Source of the DNA: CAZPQM01 sp964588995
GTDB lineage: Bacteria; Pseudomonadota; Alphaproteobacteria; Rickettsiales; UBA8987
Direction of reading: 5' to 3'
Assembly: GCA_964588995.1 (NCBI GenBank)
Contig: CAZPQM010000005.1
Coordinates: 53,527 to 117,526 of the forward strand
Length of the DNA stretch: 64,000 bases
The first letter of the stretch is position 1. Each line of letters begins with the position of its first letter. A model generated the notes under the pieces. It was given only the letters and a program-made list of their open reading frames with translations. It did not search any database and was not told where the DNA came from. A program made the position numbers and the translations under genes. Shown in pieces: positions 23,900-33,166 of the stretch.

Positions 23900-25801
23900 A
23901 TGGGAACCATAGGCCAGCTTCTTTCGAAATTATTTGTATTAACACTGGTATTACTGCTGGTGCTTGCCTTTGCGCTTTGGGGGGTCGGGGATCTCTTCCG
24001 CGGCAGTTCAACGCAAACGGTGGCAAAAGTAGGTGAATATGAAATCACCCAGAACGAGGTGAATAATTTCGTCAATCAGCAGATCCGGCGGTTTCAGCAG
24101 CAATATCAGCAGGCTATACCTGATGAAATGCGGGAAATGATCCGCAATCAGACGCTGCAGATTCTGGTGAATCAGTATCTCTTGCTCAATGCGGTCAATG
24201 CGCTAAAAATCGATGTCAATAAAGAAGCCGTGCTCGACGCCGTGAAGCAGAACGAGCAGTTCTTTACCGAAGATGGAACCTTCAATACGCTGGCCTTTCA
24301 ACAAACGCTGAATGCGATGGGGCTTTCGGAAGCGGAATTTATTGAGACATCGCGCCGAGAAATTGCCATTGGTTTTATTCTCGACTCCTTTATGACCAGA
24401 CTGCCGGTCACGCCTGAGCAGGTCAAACAGCTTTATAATTATGAAGGTGAGCAGCGCAGCTTTAAAACCCTTACACTCGATGATAGCCTGATTACCGACA
24501 TTCCGGAGCCGACAGAAGTCGAATTGATCAGTTTCTATGAGGAACAGCAAGGGCGTTTCGATGCTCCTGAATATCGCGATATCACCTATATCACCTTTAA
24601 TTCCAATATAGTAGCGGATGAAATTGACCTTTCCGAAGAGAGACTTCGCGCTATCTACGAGGAGAATATCGTCTCATACTCCATTCCGGAGAAGCGCGAG
24701 CTGAAGCAGGTGGTGCTGGACGACCAACCCCAGGCCGAGCGGATAGTGGCTCTGGTGAAAGCGGGGAAAAGCTTTGCTGACGCCGTAGTGGAAGTAACCG
24801 GGAGCGACAAGGGCATCACAAATCTGGATACACTTTCTAAAAACGAGTTACGTCAGGGTGGGCTGCTGGGCGAGGACATTGTAGAAGCCGTTTTTGCACT
24901 CAACGAAGGCGGGGTCAGTGAACCGCAGGAATCCCCCCTCGGCTATCATATTTTTCAGGTTGCGGCGATTGAGACCGGAAGCATACAGCCCTTTGAGGAA
25001 GCCAGACGTGACATCAAGCGGGATATCCTCGCTGAAGAAGCGGAACCACTGCTCTACGACATCGCTACCAAAATCGAAGATGCGATTGCCGGTGGCGCTA
25101 ACCTGCAGGAAATTGCAACCAATTTTGGCCTTCGCGTCGAAACCTTGGAAAACATTGACCGGGAAGGGCGTACCCAAAGCGGAACGCCGCCCATACTCCC
25201 CGCATTTCCGGATTTTCTGGACACGGTCTTTGTCATGGATACGGAAGAAATTTCTAACGTCATTGGTAGCGATGATGGCATGAGTTATTACACGGCGCAG
25301 GTCACGGATATAACCCCCAGCCGCTCGCGCGCGCTCGACGAGGTGCGCGGCAGTGTGATAATCGCTTGGAAAGAGCAGCGTCAGCAGGCCTTATTGCTCG
25401 AAAGGGCCAATGCGGTTGCTGAGGCAGTGAAACAGACAGAGAACCCGTTAAATACGTTGCAGGAGCAGGCGGACCAGCTTTCCCTCACTATTAAGGAACA
25501 AACCAGGATTGTACGAAGCGAGGCTGCGCAAAGCGGCCTGCCCGAAGCGCTGGTGTCTGAAGCTTTTTCCTTAGCTGTCGGGCAAGCGACCAAGGCGCAT
25601 GAAACACCTATAGGTAGCTATGTGATTGCCGTAATTGCCTCCGTAACTCCCGCTGAGGATAACCCGGCCTTTAAACGTACTACTGCGGAAATCCTCCTTC
25701 GCGAAGGCTTGCAAAATGATATGGTCGAGCAGTATCTGAACCATTTGCGAAGCACCTACCCGGTTGAATTTACGGCATTGTCCGCATCTGATACATTGTA
25801 A
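23900..25801 (+). CDS. ppiD: PpiD/SurA-type periplasmic peptidyl-prolyl isomerase
   Basis: Membrane-anchored chaperone for newly exported proteins. I start at the Met of MGTIGQLLSKLF (23900) so that the single helix (about residues 8-30, ending ALWGVGDLFRG) sits at the N-terminus as in PpiD. A SurA_N chaperone domain follows (about 40-150), then a parvulin-like domain near 235-350 (KRELKQVVLDDQPQAERIVALVKAGKSFADAV, and VFALNEGGVSEPQESPLGYHIFQV). It is two bases upstream of trpE, a linkage common in alphaproteobacteria. Confidence 0.9.
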   Translation: MGTIGQLLSKLFVLTLVLLLVLAFALWGVGDLFRGSSTQTVAKVGEYEITQNEVNNFVNQQIRRFQQQYQQAIPDEMREMIRNQTLQILVNQYLLLNAVNALKIDVNKEAVLDAVKQNEQFFTEDGTFNTLAFQQTLNAMGLSEAEFIETSRREIAIGFILDSFMTRLPVTPEQVKQLYNYEGEQRSFKTLTLDDSLITDIPEPTEVELISFYEEQQGRFDAPEYRDITYITFNSNIVADEIDLSEERLRAIYEENIVSYSIPEKRELKQVVLDDQPQAERIVALVKAGKSFADAVVEVTGSDKGITNLDTLSKNELRQGGLLGEDIVEAVFALNEGGVSEPQESPLGYHIFQVAAIETGSIQPFEEARRDIKRDILAEEAEPLLYDIATKIEDAIAGGANLQEIATNFGLRVETLENIDREGRTQSGTPPILPAFPDFLDTVFVMDTEEISNVIGSDDGMSYYTAQVTDITPSRSRALDEVRGSVIIAWKEQRQQALLLERANAVAEAVKQTENPLNTLQEQADQLSLTIKEQTRIVRSEAAQSGLPEALVSEAFSLAVGQATKAHETPIGSYVIAVIASVTPAEDNPAFKRTTAEILLREGLQNDMVEQYLNHLRSTYPVEFTALSASDTL

Positions 25802-25803
25802 CC

Positions 25804-27309
25804 ATGCACTATTTTCCTAAAGCTGATGCTTTTACCGCCGCCTATCAGGCAGGCAAGGCGCAGCTGGTGTACCGCACTTTCCTGAGCGATTTGGAAACCC
25901 CGGTTTCCGCCATGCTGAAATTGCAGGATAGCAGCGATTACCACATTCTGTTCGAGTCGGTTATCGGCGGTGAGCGCAAAGGTCGCTATTCCATCATTGC
26001 CCTCGATCCTGACCGTTTATGGGAATGCAAGGACGGCACCGCCTATATCTCCGAACTAAAGGGCGAGTCGTTTACCACACAGCAGGATGGAGACGATATA
26101 TTCGCTTCCCTGCGCCGCTTTATCCGGGATGCCACGGAAAACTTTGCCGAGCATGACCTACCCCCAATGGCCGCGGGTGCCTTCGGCTATATGGGTTATG
26201 ATATGGTGAAACATATGGAAAAGCTGCCGCATGCCAATCCCGACAGGATCGGTATTTCCGATGCGCTCTATATTCGCCCGCGTACTATCCTGATTTTTGA
26301 TGCGGTTAAGGATGAAGCGTTGATTATCTCCCCTGTCTACCCCGATACATCCTTGTCTGCAGAAAATGCCTACAAGCAAGCCTGCTTCCGTATTGACGCG
26401 GTGATCGAGACGCTCAACACTCCCGTTAAGCGGAGTATTTACGACCGGTTTTATGCAAGCGAGGATCCGGTAGCGCTATCCTTTACCAGCCACATCGAAC
26501 AAAAGGAGTATCACGCTATCGTGGAAAAGGCGAAAGCCTATATCCGCGCGGGCGATGTTTTTCAGGTTGTGCCAAGCCGCAGGCAGAGTGCCCCCTTTAC
26601 CGAACACCCTTTCGCACTCTACCGCTCATTACGGCATCTTAACCCGTCCCCTTATCTGTTCTATGCGCATATGAAAGATTTCGCGATTATTGGTTCCAGC
26701 CCGGAAATCCTCGTCAAAGTCTCGGAAGGAAAGGTGACGATTCGCCCGATCGCCGGTACACGCAAGCGTGGTAAAACCGAAGCGGAAGACCGCAAGTTGG
26801 AGCAGGATTTACTGAACGACAACAAAGAATTATCCGAACATCTTATGCTGCTGGATTTAGGCCGTAATGATGTGGGGCGCGTCGCCAAACCCAATACGGT
26901 AACGGTCACTGAACAAAACACCATAGAACGCTATTCCCATGTGATGCATATTGTATCCAATGTGGAAGGTGAGCTCGCGGATGATAAAGACGCACTGGAT
27001 GCGTTGATCGCCGGTTTCCCCGCCGGTACAGTATCCGGCGCACCCAAAATCCGAGCGATGGAAATTATTGACGAGTTGGAGCCCGAAGCACGTGAGTTTT
27101 ATGCCGGCACGGTAGGCTATTTCGGACTGCGGGGGGAAATGGACACGTGCATTGCGCTCCGTACTGGTTTAGTGAAGGATAACACCTTATATATACAGGC
27201 TGGGGGCGGCGTGGTTGCCGATAGCGACCCGGAAGCGGAATTTATGGAAACGGAAAATAAGGCGGGAGCGCTGAAAGCGGCGGCGAATCGTGCTCATAAA
27301 TTTTCATAA
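25804..27309 (+). CDS. trpE: Anthranilate synthase component I
   Basis: Makes anthranilate from chorismate with ammonia from TrpG. The 501-residue protein has the chorismate-binding domain with YLFYAHMKDFAIIGSSPEILVKV, RPIAGTRKRGKT, LMLLDLGRNDVGRVA, HIVSNVEGEL, FPAGTVSGAPKIRAMEII and IQAGGGVVADSDPE. The N-terminal half contains the feedback-site region (LLESV-like ILFESVIGGERKGRYSII). It immediately follows ppiD with no room for a leader peptide attenuator, so regulation by attenuation at trpE itself is unlikely. Confidence 0.97.
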   Translation: MHYFPKADAFTAAYQAGKAQLVYRTFLSDLETPVSAMLKLQDSSDYHILFESVIGGERKGRYSIIALDPDRLWECKDGTAYISELKGESFTTQQDGDDIFASLRRFIRDATENFAEHDLPPMAAGAFGYMGYDMVKHMEKLPHANPDRIGISDALYIRPRTILIFDAVKDEALIISPVYPDTSLSAENAYKQACFRIDAVIETLNTPVKRSIYDRFYASEDPVALSFTSHIEQKEYHAIVEKAKAYIRAGDVFQVVPSRRQSAPFTEHPFALYRSLRHLNPSPYLFYAHMKDFAIIGSSPEILVKVSEGKVTIRPIAGTRKRGKTEAEDRKLEQDLLNDNKELSEHLMLLDLGRNDVGRVAKPNTVTVTEQNTIERYSHVMHIVSNVEGELADDKDALDALIAGFPAGTVSGAPKIRAMEIIDELEPEAREFYAGTVGYFGLRGEMDTCIALRTGLVKDNTLYIQAGGGVVADSDPEAEFMETENKAGALKAAANRAHKFS

Positions 27310-27319
27310 GGAACTGATT

Positions 27320-27868
27320 ATGCGATATCTTATCATATTCGGAATGCTCATGTTTTTACTACCGTTGCGTATTACTGCGGAAGAGAATGCCGCTATGGAC
27401 ACCGTGCCAGCTCCCGTTGCGGAAAAAGCGCAGGAAGCAAGCCCTGCCCCTGAAAAGACATCTCCTAAGCCCAAAAGCTTTTCAGACGTAATCGAGTCCC
27501 TGCCCGATCCAGAACCGTTCAATGAAAGCTGCAGGAAACAGATGGATGAGGTTAAAGACCTGATGCAGGAGCGGACCGAATGCTGGGGAGATGGTGATTG
27601 CCTCGCCGTTCGCTTTGGCTGCCCGTGGGAGGCGGCCGGATGCGATCACACCATTATCAGCACAGATGATGAGCAGGAGCTTAAAGAACTGACGGATGCG
27701 ATGGTGCAGTTTGAAGTGCAATGTGTAGATAAAACGCCAGGTATGCGCGATTACTGTAATGCGGTGAATATCCTGTCGTTCAAACAGCGCTGCGTCGCCC
27801 CGGAACTTAAATGCCTGAACGGCACCTGTGTGAATCAAACCCGGGTACTGATTCAGGGGCAGGAATAG
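27320..27868 (+). CDS. Exported cysteine-rich protein of unknown function inside the trp operon
   Basis: Starts at 27320 (MRYLIIFGML) with AAGGAA upstream; a signal peptide of about 20 residues ends near RITA-EE. The mature part begins with a Pro/Ala/Lys-rich spacer (to about residue 60), then a compact domain with eight cysteines: ESCRKQ, TECWGDGDCLAVRFGCPWEAAGCD, EVQCVD, DYCNAV, QRCVAPELKCLNGTCVN. The number suggests disulfides in the periplasm. It lies ten bases after trpE and five before trpG, so it is translated with the anthranilate synthase subunits, though no link to tryptophan is evident. Family not recognised. Confidence 0.8.
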   Translation: MRYLIIFGMLMFLLPLRITAEENAAMDTVPAPVAEKAQEASPAPEKTSPKPKSFSDVIESLPDPEPFNESCRKQMDEVKDLMQERTECWGDGDCLAVRFGCPWEAAGCDHTIISTDDEQELKELTDAMVQFEVQCVDKTPGMRDYCNAVNILSFKQRCVAPELKCLNGTCVNQTRVLIQGQE

Positions 27869-27873
27869 TGCAC

Positions 27874-28461
27874 ATGTCTAAGCGCATTCTGCTCATCGAT
27901 AATTACGATAGTTTTACCTACAACCTGCTGCATTACCTGTGCGAACTCGGGGCAGATGTAACGGTTAAGCGTAACGACGAAATTGCAGTAAGCGACGTGT
28001 TATCCGAGTTTGAGCAATCCACCTATCACGGCCTGTTGATCTCTCCCGGTCCGTGCGCGCCGGATCAGGCAGGCATTTGCCTTGAGTTGCTGCAGGAAGC
28101 CAACGGTTCAATTCCGACGCTGGGAGTCTGCCTCGGACATCAGGCGATCGGTCAGGTTTATGGTGGTCAGGTGATTCAAGCGGAAGAGCCGATACACGGC
28201 AAGGTAAGCGCTATCTACCACCAAAACCAGTCCGTATTTGAAGGGCTTCCCTCCCCGTTTGACGCGACGCGCTACCACTCACTTATCGTAGAAAAAAGTA
28301 GTTTGCCCGATTGTTTGACCATTACCGCAGAGACCGAAGATGGCATCATCATGGGACTCATGCATAAAGATCATCCGGTTCATGGCGTACAATTCCACCC
28401 GGAATCGATTGCATCTGAACATGGCCATGCTATCCTGAAGCGGTTTCTGGAGATGCTATGA
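27874..28461 (+). CDS. trpG: Anthranilate synthase component II (glutamine amidotransferase)
   Basis: Supplies ammonia to TrpE. I use the Met of MSKRILLIDNYDSFTYNL at 27874; the longer frame runs through the preceding gene. The 195-residue protein has the nucleophile in LGVCLGHQAIG (near 78-88), oxyanion LISPGPCAPD, and His-Glu in GVQFHPESIASEHG. Its stop overlaps the trpD start by four bases (ATGA-type). Confidence 0.96.
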   Translation: MSKRILLIDNYDSFTYNLLHYLCELGADVTVKRNDEIAVSDVLSEFEQSTYHGLLISPGPCAPDQAGICLELLQEANGSIPTLGVCLGHQAIGQVYGGQVIQAEEPIHGKVSAIYHQNQSVFEGLPSPFDATRYHSLIVEKSSLPDCLTITAETEDGIIMGLMHKDHPVHGVQFHPESIASEHGHAILKRFLEML

Positions 28462-29492
28462 GTGAAGATTTTGCGAGAACCGCAATTCAAAAGCTAATAC
28501 GCGGCGAGGATATCAGCCCGGAAATTCCGGCCATTTTCGATAGCATATTCGAAGAAACCGCGCATCCGGCTCAACTGGGTGCGATTTTATTCGGTCTTGC
28601 CGAACGTAATCCTACCGCCTTAGAAGTTCACGCCGCATTAGGCGCAATGCGCGAGCGGATGGCGAAACCCTTTACGGTTCCGGCGGAATTACATGAACAA
28701 ATTATCGATACGTGCGGTACCGGCGGCGATAATCTCGGCACGTATAATATCTCCACAACCGTTGCTTTCGTAGTCGCCGGTGCGGGAGCTTATGTGACCA
28801 AGCACGGCAATCGCTCCGTCTCCAGCCAAAGCGGGTCGTCCGATGTGCTTACGCAGCTGGGAATAAAAATAGATTGCGACGAGCTACTGATGGAAGAGTC
28901 GCTGAAAATACACCATATCTGCTTTCTTTTCGCCCCGCGCTATCACGGTTATATGAAACATGCCGCACCGATACGGCAGGCGCTCGGCATCCGCACCATC
29001 TTTAACGTACTCGGCCCGCTAGTGAATCCGGCCGAAGCACGGCGCCAACTGATGGGTGTCTATTCTACCGATCTGATCCCGCCAGTTGCTGAAACGTTAA
29101 AAGAATCGGCCATTCACGCGATGGTCGTGCATGGTGCGCTCGGGGAGGATGAGATTTCCATCTGCGGAAATACCGAAATTGCAGAGATAAAGGAGGGCGT
29201 GGTCGAAACCTACACCATATCTCCCGATTATTATGGCCTTCGTACCCGAAACAGCATTGAAAATCTATTAGGCGGTAATGCGGAGCATAATGCCACGGCA
29301 CTGAAAGAAATTTTGCTCGGCGACCGCAAAGATGCGTATTATGACGCGGTCTTGCTGAACAGCGCTGCTGCGCTCAAAGTCGCCGATAAGGTTGCAAGCT
29401 GGGAGGACGGGTTGGCCATCGCGGAAAAATCCATTGCTTCCGGGGCGGCACTAAACGCGCTTGAAGGCCTGATCCGGATGAGTAATGGCTGA
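28458..29492 (+). CDS. trpD: Anthranilate phosphoribosyltransferase
   Basis: Joins anthranilate to PRPP. The 344-residue protein has DTCGTGGDNLGTYNISTTVAFVVAGAG (PRPP-binding glycine loop, near 83-110), KHGNRSVSSQSGSSDVLTQLG, and HAAPIRQALGIRTIFNVLGPLVNPA near 170-195. Both ends overlap their neighbours (trpG by 4 bases, trpC by 8), so translation is coupled. Confidence 0.97.
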   Translation: MSEDFARTAIQKLIRGEDISPEIPAIFDSIFEETAHPAQLGAILFGLAERNPTALEVHAALGAMRERMAKPFTVPAELHEQIIDTCGTGGDNLGTYNISTTVAFVVAGAGAYVTKHGNRSVSSQSGSSDVLTQLGIKIDCDELLMEESLKIHHICFLFAPRYHGYMKHAAPIRQALGIRTIFNVLGPLVNPAEARRQLMGVYSTDLIPPVAETLKESAIHAMVVHGALGEDEISICGNTEIAEIKEGVVETYTISPDYYGLRTRNSIENLLGGNAEHNATALKEILLGDRKDAYYDAVLLNSAAALKVADKVASWEDGLAIAEKSIASGAALNALEGLIRMSNG

Positions 29493-30279
29493 TATTCTGG
29501 CAAAGATATGTAACGACAAGCGGAAGTATGTCTGGGCGCAGCGGCTGAAAGTGCCCGAAGAAGAACTACTGCCACTATTGGACGATATCGAACCGCCGCG
29601 CGGCTTTCATGATGCGCTTAAACGCCGGGTGCGCAATCGGAAAGTCGGCCTGATCGCTGAAATTAAAAAAGCCAGCCCCAGCAAAGGTATCATCCGGGAA
29701 AATTTTGATCCGGCAGCGCTAGCAAAGGCGTATCGCGATGGTGGCGCTACCTGCCTTTCCGTATTAACGGACGAGCCCTATTTTCAAGGTAAGGATGCGT
29801 ATTTGCAGCAGGCACGTGATGCCTGTATGCTACCGGTACTTCGTAAAGATTTTATGCTCGATGAATATCAGGTTACCGAAGCACGGGCACTTGGCGCAGA
29901 TTGTATCCTGCTCATTATGGCGGCGCTGGATGATCAGACTGCCATGCGACTTGAAGGTAGGGCGTTTCAGCTCGGGATGGACGTGTTAATCGAGGTGCAT
30001 GATGAAATTGAGCTGGAGCGTGCGCTTCGTATGTCCTCCCGTCTAATCGGCATCAATAACCGCAACCTGAAAACCATGCAGGTCAGCCTGAAAACGACGG
30101 AGAAGCTGGCCGCACAGATTCCGGCAGGCTATACGGTCGTATGTGAAAGCGGAATCCAGACGCATGCTAATATCGAGCAGATGCACCAATCCGGAGTTTT
30201 CTGCTTCCTCGTCGGCGAATCCCTCATGCGGCAGGAGGATGTTGCCGAGGCAACCCGAACCCTGCTGAATAAAACATAA
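29485..30279 (+). CDS. trpC: Indole-3-glycerol phosphate synthase
   Basis: Ring closure step to indole-3-glycerol phosphate. The 264-residue TIM barrel has LIAEIKKASPSKGIIRENFDP (near 56-76), LSVLTDEPYFQG, LRKDFMLDEYQV, and IGINNRNLKTM (near 188-198), with the terminal phosphate loop FLVGESLM. It ends the ppiD-trpE-trpG-trpD-trpC run. No trpF fusion. A small CTTT-TCGG-AAAG hairpin follows near 30300-30312. Confidence 0.97.
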   Translation: MADILAKICNDKRKYVWAQRLKVPEEELLPLLDDIEPPRGFHDALKRRVRNRKVGLIAEIKKASPSKGIIRENFDPAALAKAYRDGGATCLSVLTDEPYFQGKDAYLQQARDACMLPVLRKDFMLDEYQVTEARALGADCILLIMAALDDQTAMRLEGRAFQLGMDVLIEVHDEIELERALRMSSRLIGINNRNLKTMQVSLKTTEKLAAQIPAGYTVVCESGIQTHANIEQMHQSGVFCFLVGESLMRQEDVAEATRTLLNKT

Positions 30280-30629
30280 AATTACCCATTCAGTGATTGC
30301 TTTTCGGAAAGAAGCGGATTATCTTTATACTTAGATACACGGGCCAGCTCTGACTGAGACGCATGGAATACACACGCTCGCTAATCTGGCTGATTGTAGC
30401 TTTTCACAAAATTCACAATTTTGGGTTAACATGTTTTTACATCTCGCCTGGCCTTCTACGTTACCTGCACAGACTGCTGCAGCACATGTTGTATGGCCGG
30501 CGAGCTCTTCTTTCTCTTATTACGAGCAACGCTTTACCAAACACTTCTCGTCTTTATTAACAATCGTATCAGGCCATTTGCCGACAGGATTACCTTGTCG
30601 CGTGTCTGATCACCTAAGGAAAATATACC
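30280..30629 (+). other. 350-base gene-free leader region of rne
   Basis: No convincing gene. The two small open frames here have no ribosome site and atypical composition. Near the start there is a weak CTTT/AAAG hairpin that could end trp transcription. The remainder is AT- and T-rich with short inverted pairs such as CTGCTGCAG near 30475-30483. A long untranslated leader is a known place of RNase E autoregulation in enterobacteria; the same role here is inference. Confidence 0.45.
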
Positions 30630-33140
30630 ATGACAAAAAATATTTTAATCGATGCCGTTCATCCGGAAGAGATCCGGGTAGCCATGGAAAACAATGGCCG
30701 TCTTGAAGAATTTGACTTTGAATCGGAAAGTAAGCAACAGATAAAAAGTAATATTTACCTGGGAAAAGTCACCCGGGTAGAGCCGTCCCTGCAAGCCGTA
30801 TTTGTTGAATATGGCGGTAATCGTCAGGGGTTCCTGCCCTTCTCCGAAATTCACTACGATTATTATCAAATTCCGGTAGCCGATCGGGAGAAGCTGGAAG
30901 CTGAACTTGAGGAAATCGACCGTCAAGCCGAAGAGGCAGAAAAATTGCGTGCCAAAGCCGAAGAAGAGCGCGAAGCCAACAAAGCACGCAGCAAATCCAA
31001 ATCCAGCAACCATGATGAGGATGAGGATTGGGAAGATGACGGTAACGATACGCCCGCTATGCCCGCTTCCAAAAAAGATGACGAAGCCAGCACTACGGTA
31101 AAGATTGATGACGCGGAAAAGCCTAAGCGCAAGCGGGGTCGGCCTAAAAAAGCAGAAACTGAGAAAAAAGATGAGGCTGACGCAAAAGCGGCTGAATCTG
31201 AAGAAAAACCTAAACGCGGTCGACCTAAGAAAGCAGAGACTGAGAAAAAAGATCAGGCTGACGCAAAAGCGTCTGAATCTGAAGAAAAACCGAAACCTAA
31301 ACGCGGTCGACCGAAGAAAGCAGAAACCGAGAAAAAAGATGAGGCTGAAGCTGAGGGAAGTAAGAGCGAATCTTCCCAAGATAAGGACAAGAAAGCCGCA
31401 CGGAGCAAAGCAAAACGCGCCGGAACACCTAAACCCGCAAAAGAATCCACCCCTTCCGATAGTTCGCCTGCTACTCCGGATGACTATGAGCCGGATGAAA
31501 ACGAACCGGGCATCGTCGAAGAAGCAGTAGAAGCACGACATATCGGACGCTCCAGCCTTTATCGCAATTATAAGGTTCAGGAAGTTATCAAGCGTGGTCA
31601 GCTTATGCTGGTTCAGGTGATTAAAGAAGAACGAGGCAACAAAGGTGCTTCCTTAACCACTTATGTCTCGCTGGCAGGTCGCTATTGCGTTCTTATGCCC
31701 AATACGGAACGCGCAGGCGGAGTATCTAGGCGTATTCAGGATTACAGTGAACGTAAACGGCTGAAAACAATCGTCAATGGTCTGGAAATGGCCAAAGGTT
31801 CCAGCCTGATTGTGCGCACAGCGGGCATCGGGCAGGATCAAAAATCTATAGAACGTGACTATGATTACCTGAGTAAATTATGGAATGAAATTAAACAGTC
31901 CGCTGTTTCTTCCGAAGCACCCGCCTTAGTGCATGAAGAGGGCAATATCATAAAACGTGTGTTGCGCGATATGTATCGCGATGATGTGGAAAATATTTAT
32001 GTACAGGGCGGCAAAGCTTTCGATGCAACCAAAAAGTTCCTTCAGATTATGGCACCGGATGATATGAATAAGCTGGAGGAGTATAAGGACAGCGAGCCCA
32101 TCTTTAAACATTTTGGTATCAGCGAGGAGCTGGAGCAGCTTTATCATAATGAAGCGCCGCTCTCTTCTGGCGGCTCCATCGTCATCGTACAAACCGAGGC
32201 ACTGGTCGCTATTGATGTGAACTCCGGAAAAGCCACATCAGAGCGTTCGATTGAAAGCACAGCACTAAACACGAATCTGGAGGCCGCGAAAGAAATTGCA
32301 CGCCAGCTTCGCTTGCGTGACCTTGCCGGGCTCGTGGTTATTGACTTTATTGATATGCGTGAGATCAAAAACCGTCGTTCCGTTGAAAAGGCCTTAAAGG
32401 AAGCATTGCGCGAAGACAGGGCAAAAATTCAGGTGGGCCGTATCAGTATGTTCGGCCTGATGGAAATGTCCCGTCAGCGTCTACGCTCCAGCATTGTGGA
32501 ATCTTCCACGCGGGTATGCCCAAGCTGTTCCGGAACTGGCTATATTCGTTCTGAGCAATCCATTGCACTTTCTGTTCTCCGCGCCATCGAAAACGAGGCG
32601 GCATGGGGCACGCAGAATACCATCCACGTAAACGTACCTGTGGATATGGCAATCTATTTACTGAACGAAGAACGTAAAGAGCTTAGCGCAATTGAAGAGC
32701 GCTTTGGCGTCACGATCGTCGTGCAGCACGATTTTTCCATGAGCGGTACGGATTTTGAAGTCGAGAAGCCGCGCGTTCGCCGCCGTGATAGAAGCAATAA
32801 CCGCAAGCGCGTTGGAAATGATAACCGCAAGCGCGGGCCAAAACATCAGGAGCAGAAGCAAACAAAAAAACATCAAGCTAAGCAGGTTGACGAACCGAAA
32901 GAAAAAACCGATCATACAGGGGAAAACACGGATGAGGATCATAAACGCAAGTCTTCATCCAGATCCACTACAACGCCTGCAAACGATGCTAACGGAAAAA
33001 AAGATCATAACGATACGGCTAAAAAAAGCGCACCTCCTCAGCAAGAGCAGAGTCCTGAGGCCGCTTCCCAAGAGGAGGAGCCACGCTATGAGCAGGATGA
33101 TTCCAAGCTTAAGGGTTTGTGGAGACGCATTACACAATAG
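30630..33140 (+). CDS. rne: Ribonuclease E with a large insertion in the S1 domain
   Basis: Endoribonuclease and degradosome scaffold. The 836-residue protein starts MTKNILIDA with AAGGAAA upstream. The S1 RNA-binding domain begins at residue 35 (SNIYLGKVTRVEPSLQAVFVEYGGNRQGFLPFSEIH) but is interrupted near residues 85-310 by a highly charged insertion, resuming at VQEVIKRGQLMLVQVIKEERGNKGASLTTYVSLAGRY. Catalytic region: IDVNSGKATSE and VVIDFIDMR; zinc link CPSCSGTGY. The last ~130 residues are basic and disordered. Insertions here are known in alphaproteobacterial RNase E, but this one carries three AT-hook-like repeats. Confidence 0.95.
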   Translation: MTKNILIDAVHPEEIRVAMENNGRLEEFDFESESKQQIKSNIYLGKVTRVEPSLQAVFVEYGGNRQGFLPFSEIHYDYYQIPVADREKLEAELEEIDRQAEEAEKLRAKAEEEREANKARSKSKSSNHDEDEDWEDDGNDTPAMPASKKDDEASTTVKIDDAEKPKRKRGRPKKAETEKKDEADAKAAESEEKPKRGRPKKAETEKKDQADAKASESEEKPKPKRGRPKKAETEKKDEAEAEGSKSESSQDKDKKAARSKAKRAGTPKPAKESTPSDSSPATPDDYEPDENEPGIVEEAVEARHIGRSSLYRNYKVQEVIKRGQLMLVQVIKEERGNKGASLTTYVSLAGRYCVLMPNTERAGGVSRRIQDYSERKRLKTIVNGLEMAKGSSLIVRTAGIGQDQKSIERDYDYLSKLWNEIKQSAVSSEAPALVHEEGNIIKRVLRDMYRDDVENIYVQGGKAFDATKKFLQIMAPDDMNKLEEYKDSEPIFKHFGISEELEQLYHNEAPLSSGGSIVIVQTEALVAIDVNSGKATSERSIESTALNTNLEAAKEIARQLRLRDLAGLVVIDFIDMREIKNRRSVEKALKEALREDRAKIQVGRISMFGLMEMSRQRLRSSIVESSTRVCPSCSGTGYIRSEQSIALSVLRAIENEAAWGTQNTIHVNVPVDMAIYLLNEERKELSAIEERFGVTIVVQHDFSMSGTDFEVEKPRVRRRDRSNNRKRVGNDNRKRGPKHQEQKQTKKHQAKQVDEPKEKTDHTGENTDEDHKRKSSSRSTTTPANDANGKKDHNDTAKKSAPPQQEQSPEAASQEEEPRYEQDDSKLKGLWRRITQ
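31124..31353 (+). repeat. Tandem repeat in rne coding three AT-hook-like KRGRPKKAETEKKD units
   Basis: Three imperfect DNA copies of about 81-87 bases (beginning near 31125, 31209 and 31293) encode PKRKRGRPKKAETEKKDEADAK-type units. GRPKK flanked by basic residues is the core of AT-hook motifs. Third-codon changes between copies show the repeat is not a very recent duplication. Confidence 0.8.
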
Positions 33141-33166
33141 CCTGAGAGTCAAAGTATAAGGACTAT

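Noticed and set aside
30645..31541. Minus-strand open frame of 298 codons opposite rne
   Set aside because: It is the mirror of the Lys/Glu-rich insertion; the product is a Phe/Leu/Arg-rich sequence without a ribosome site.
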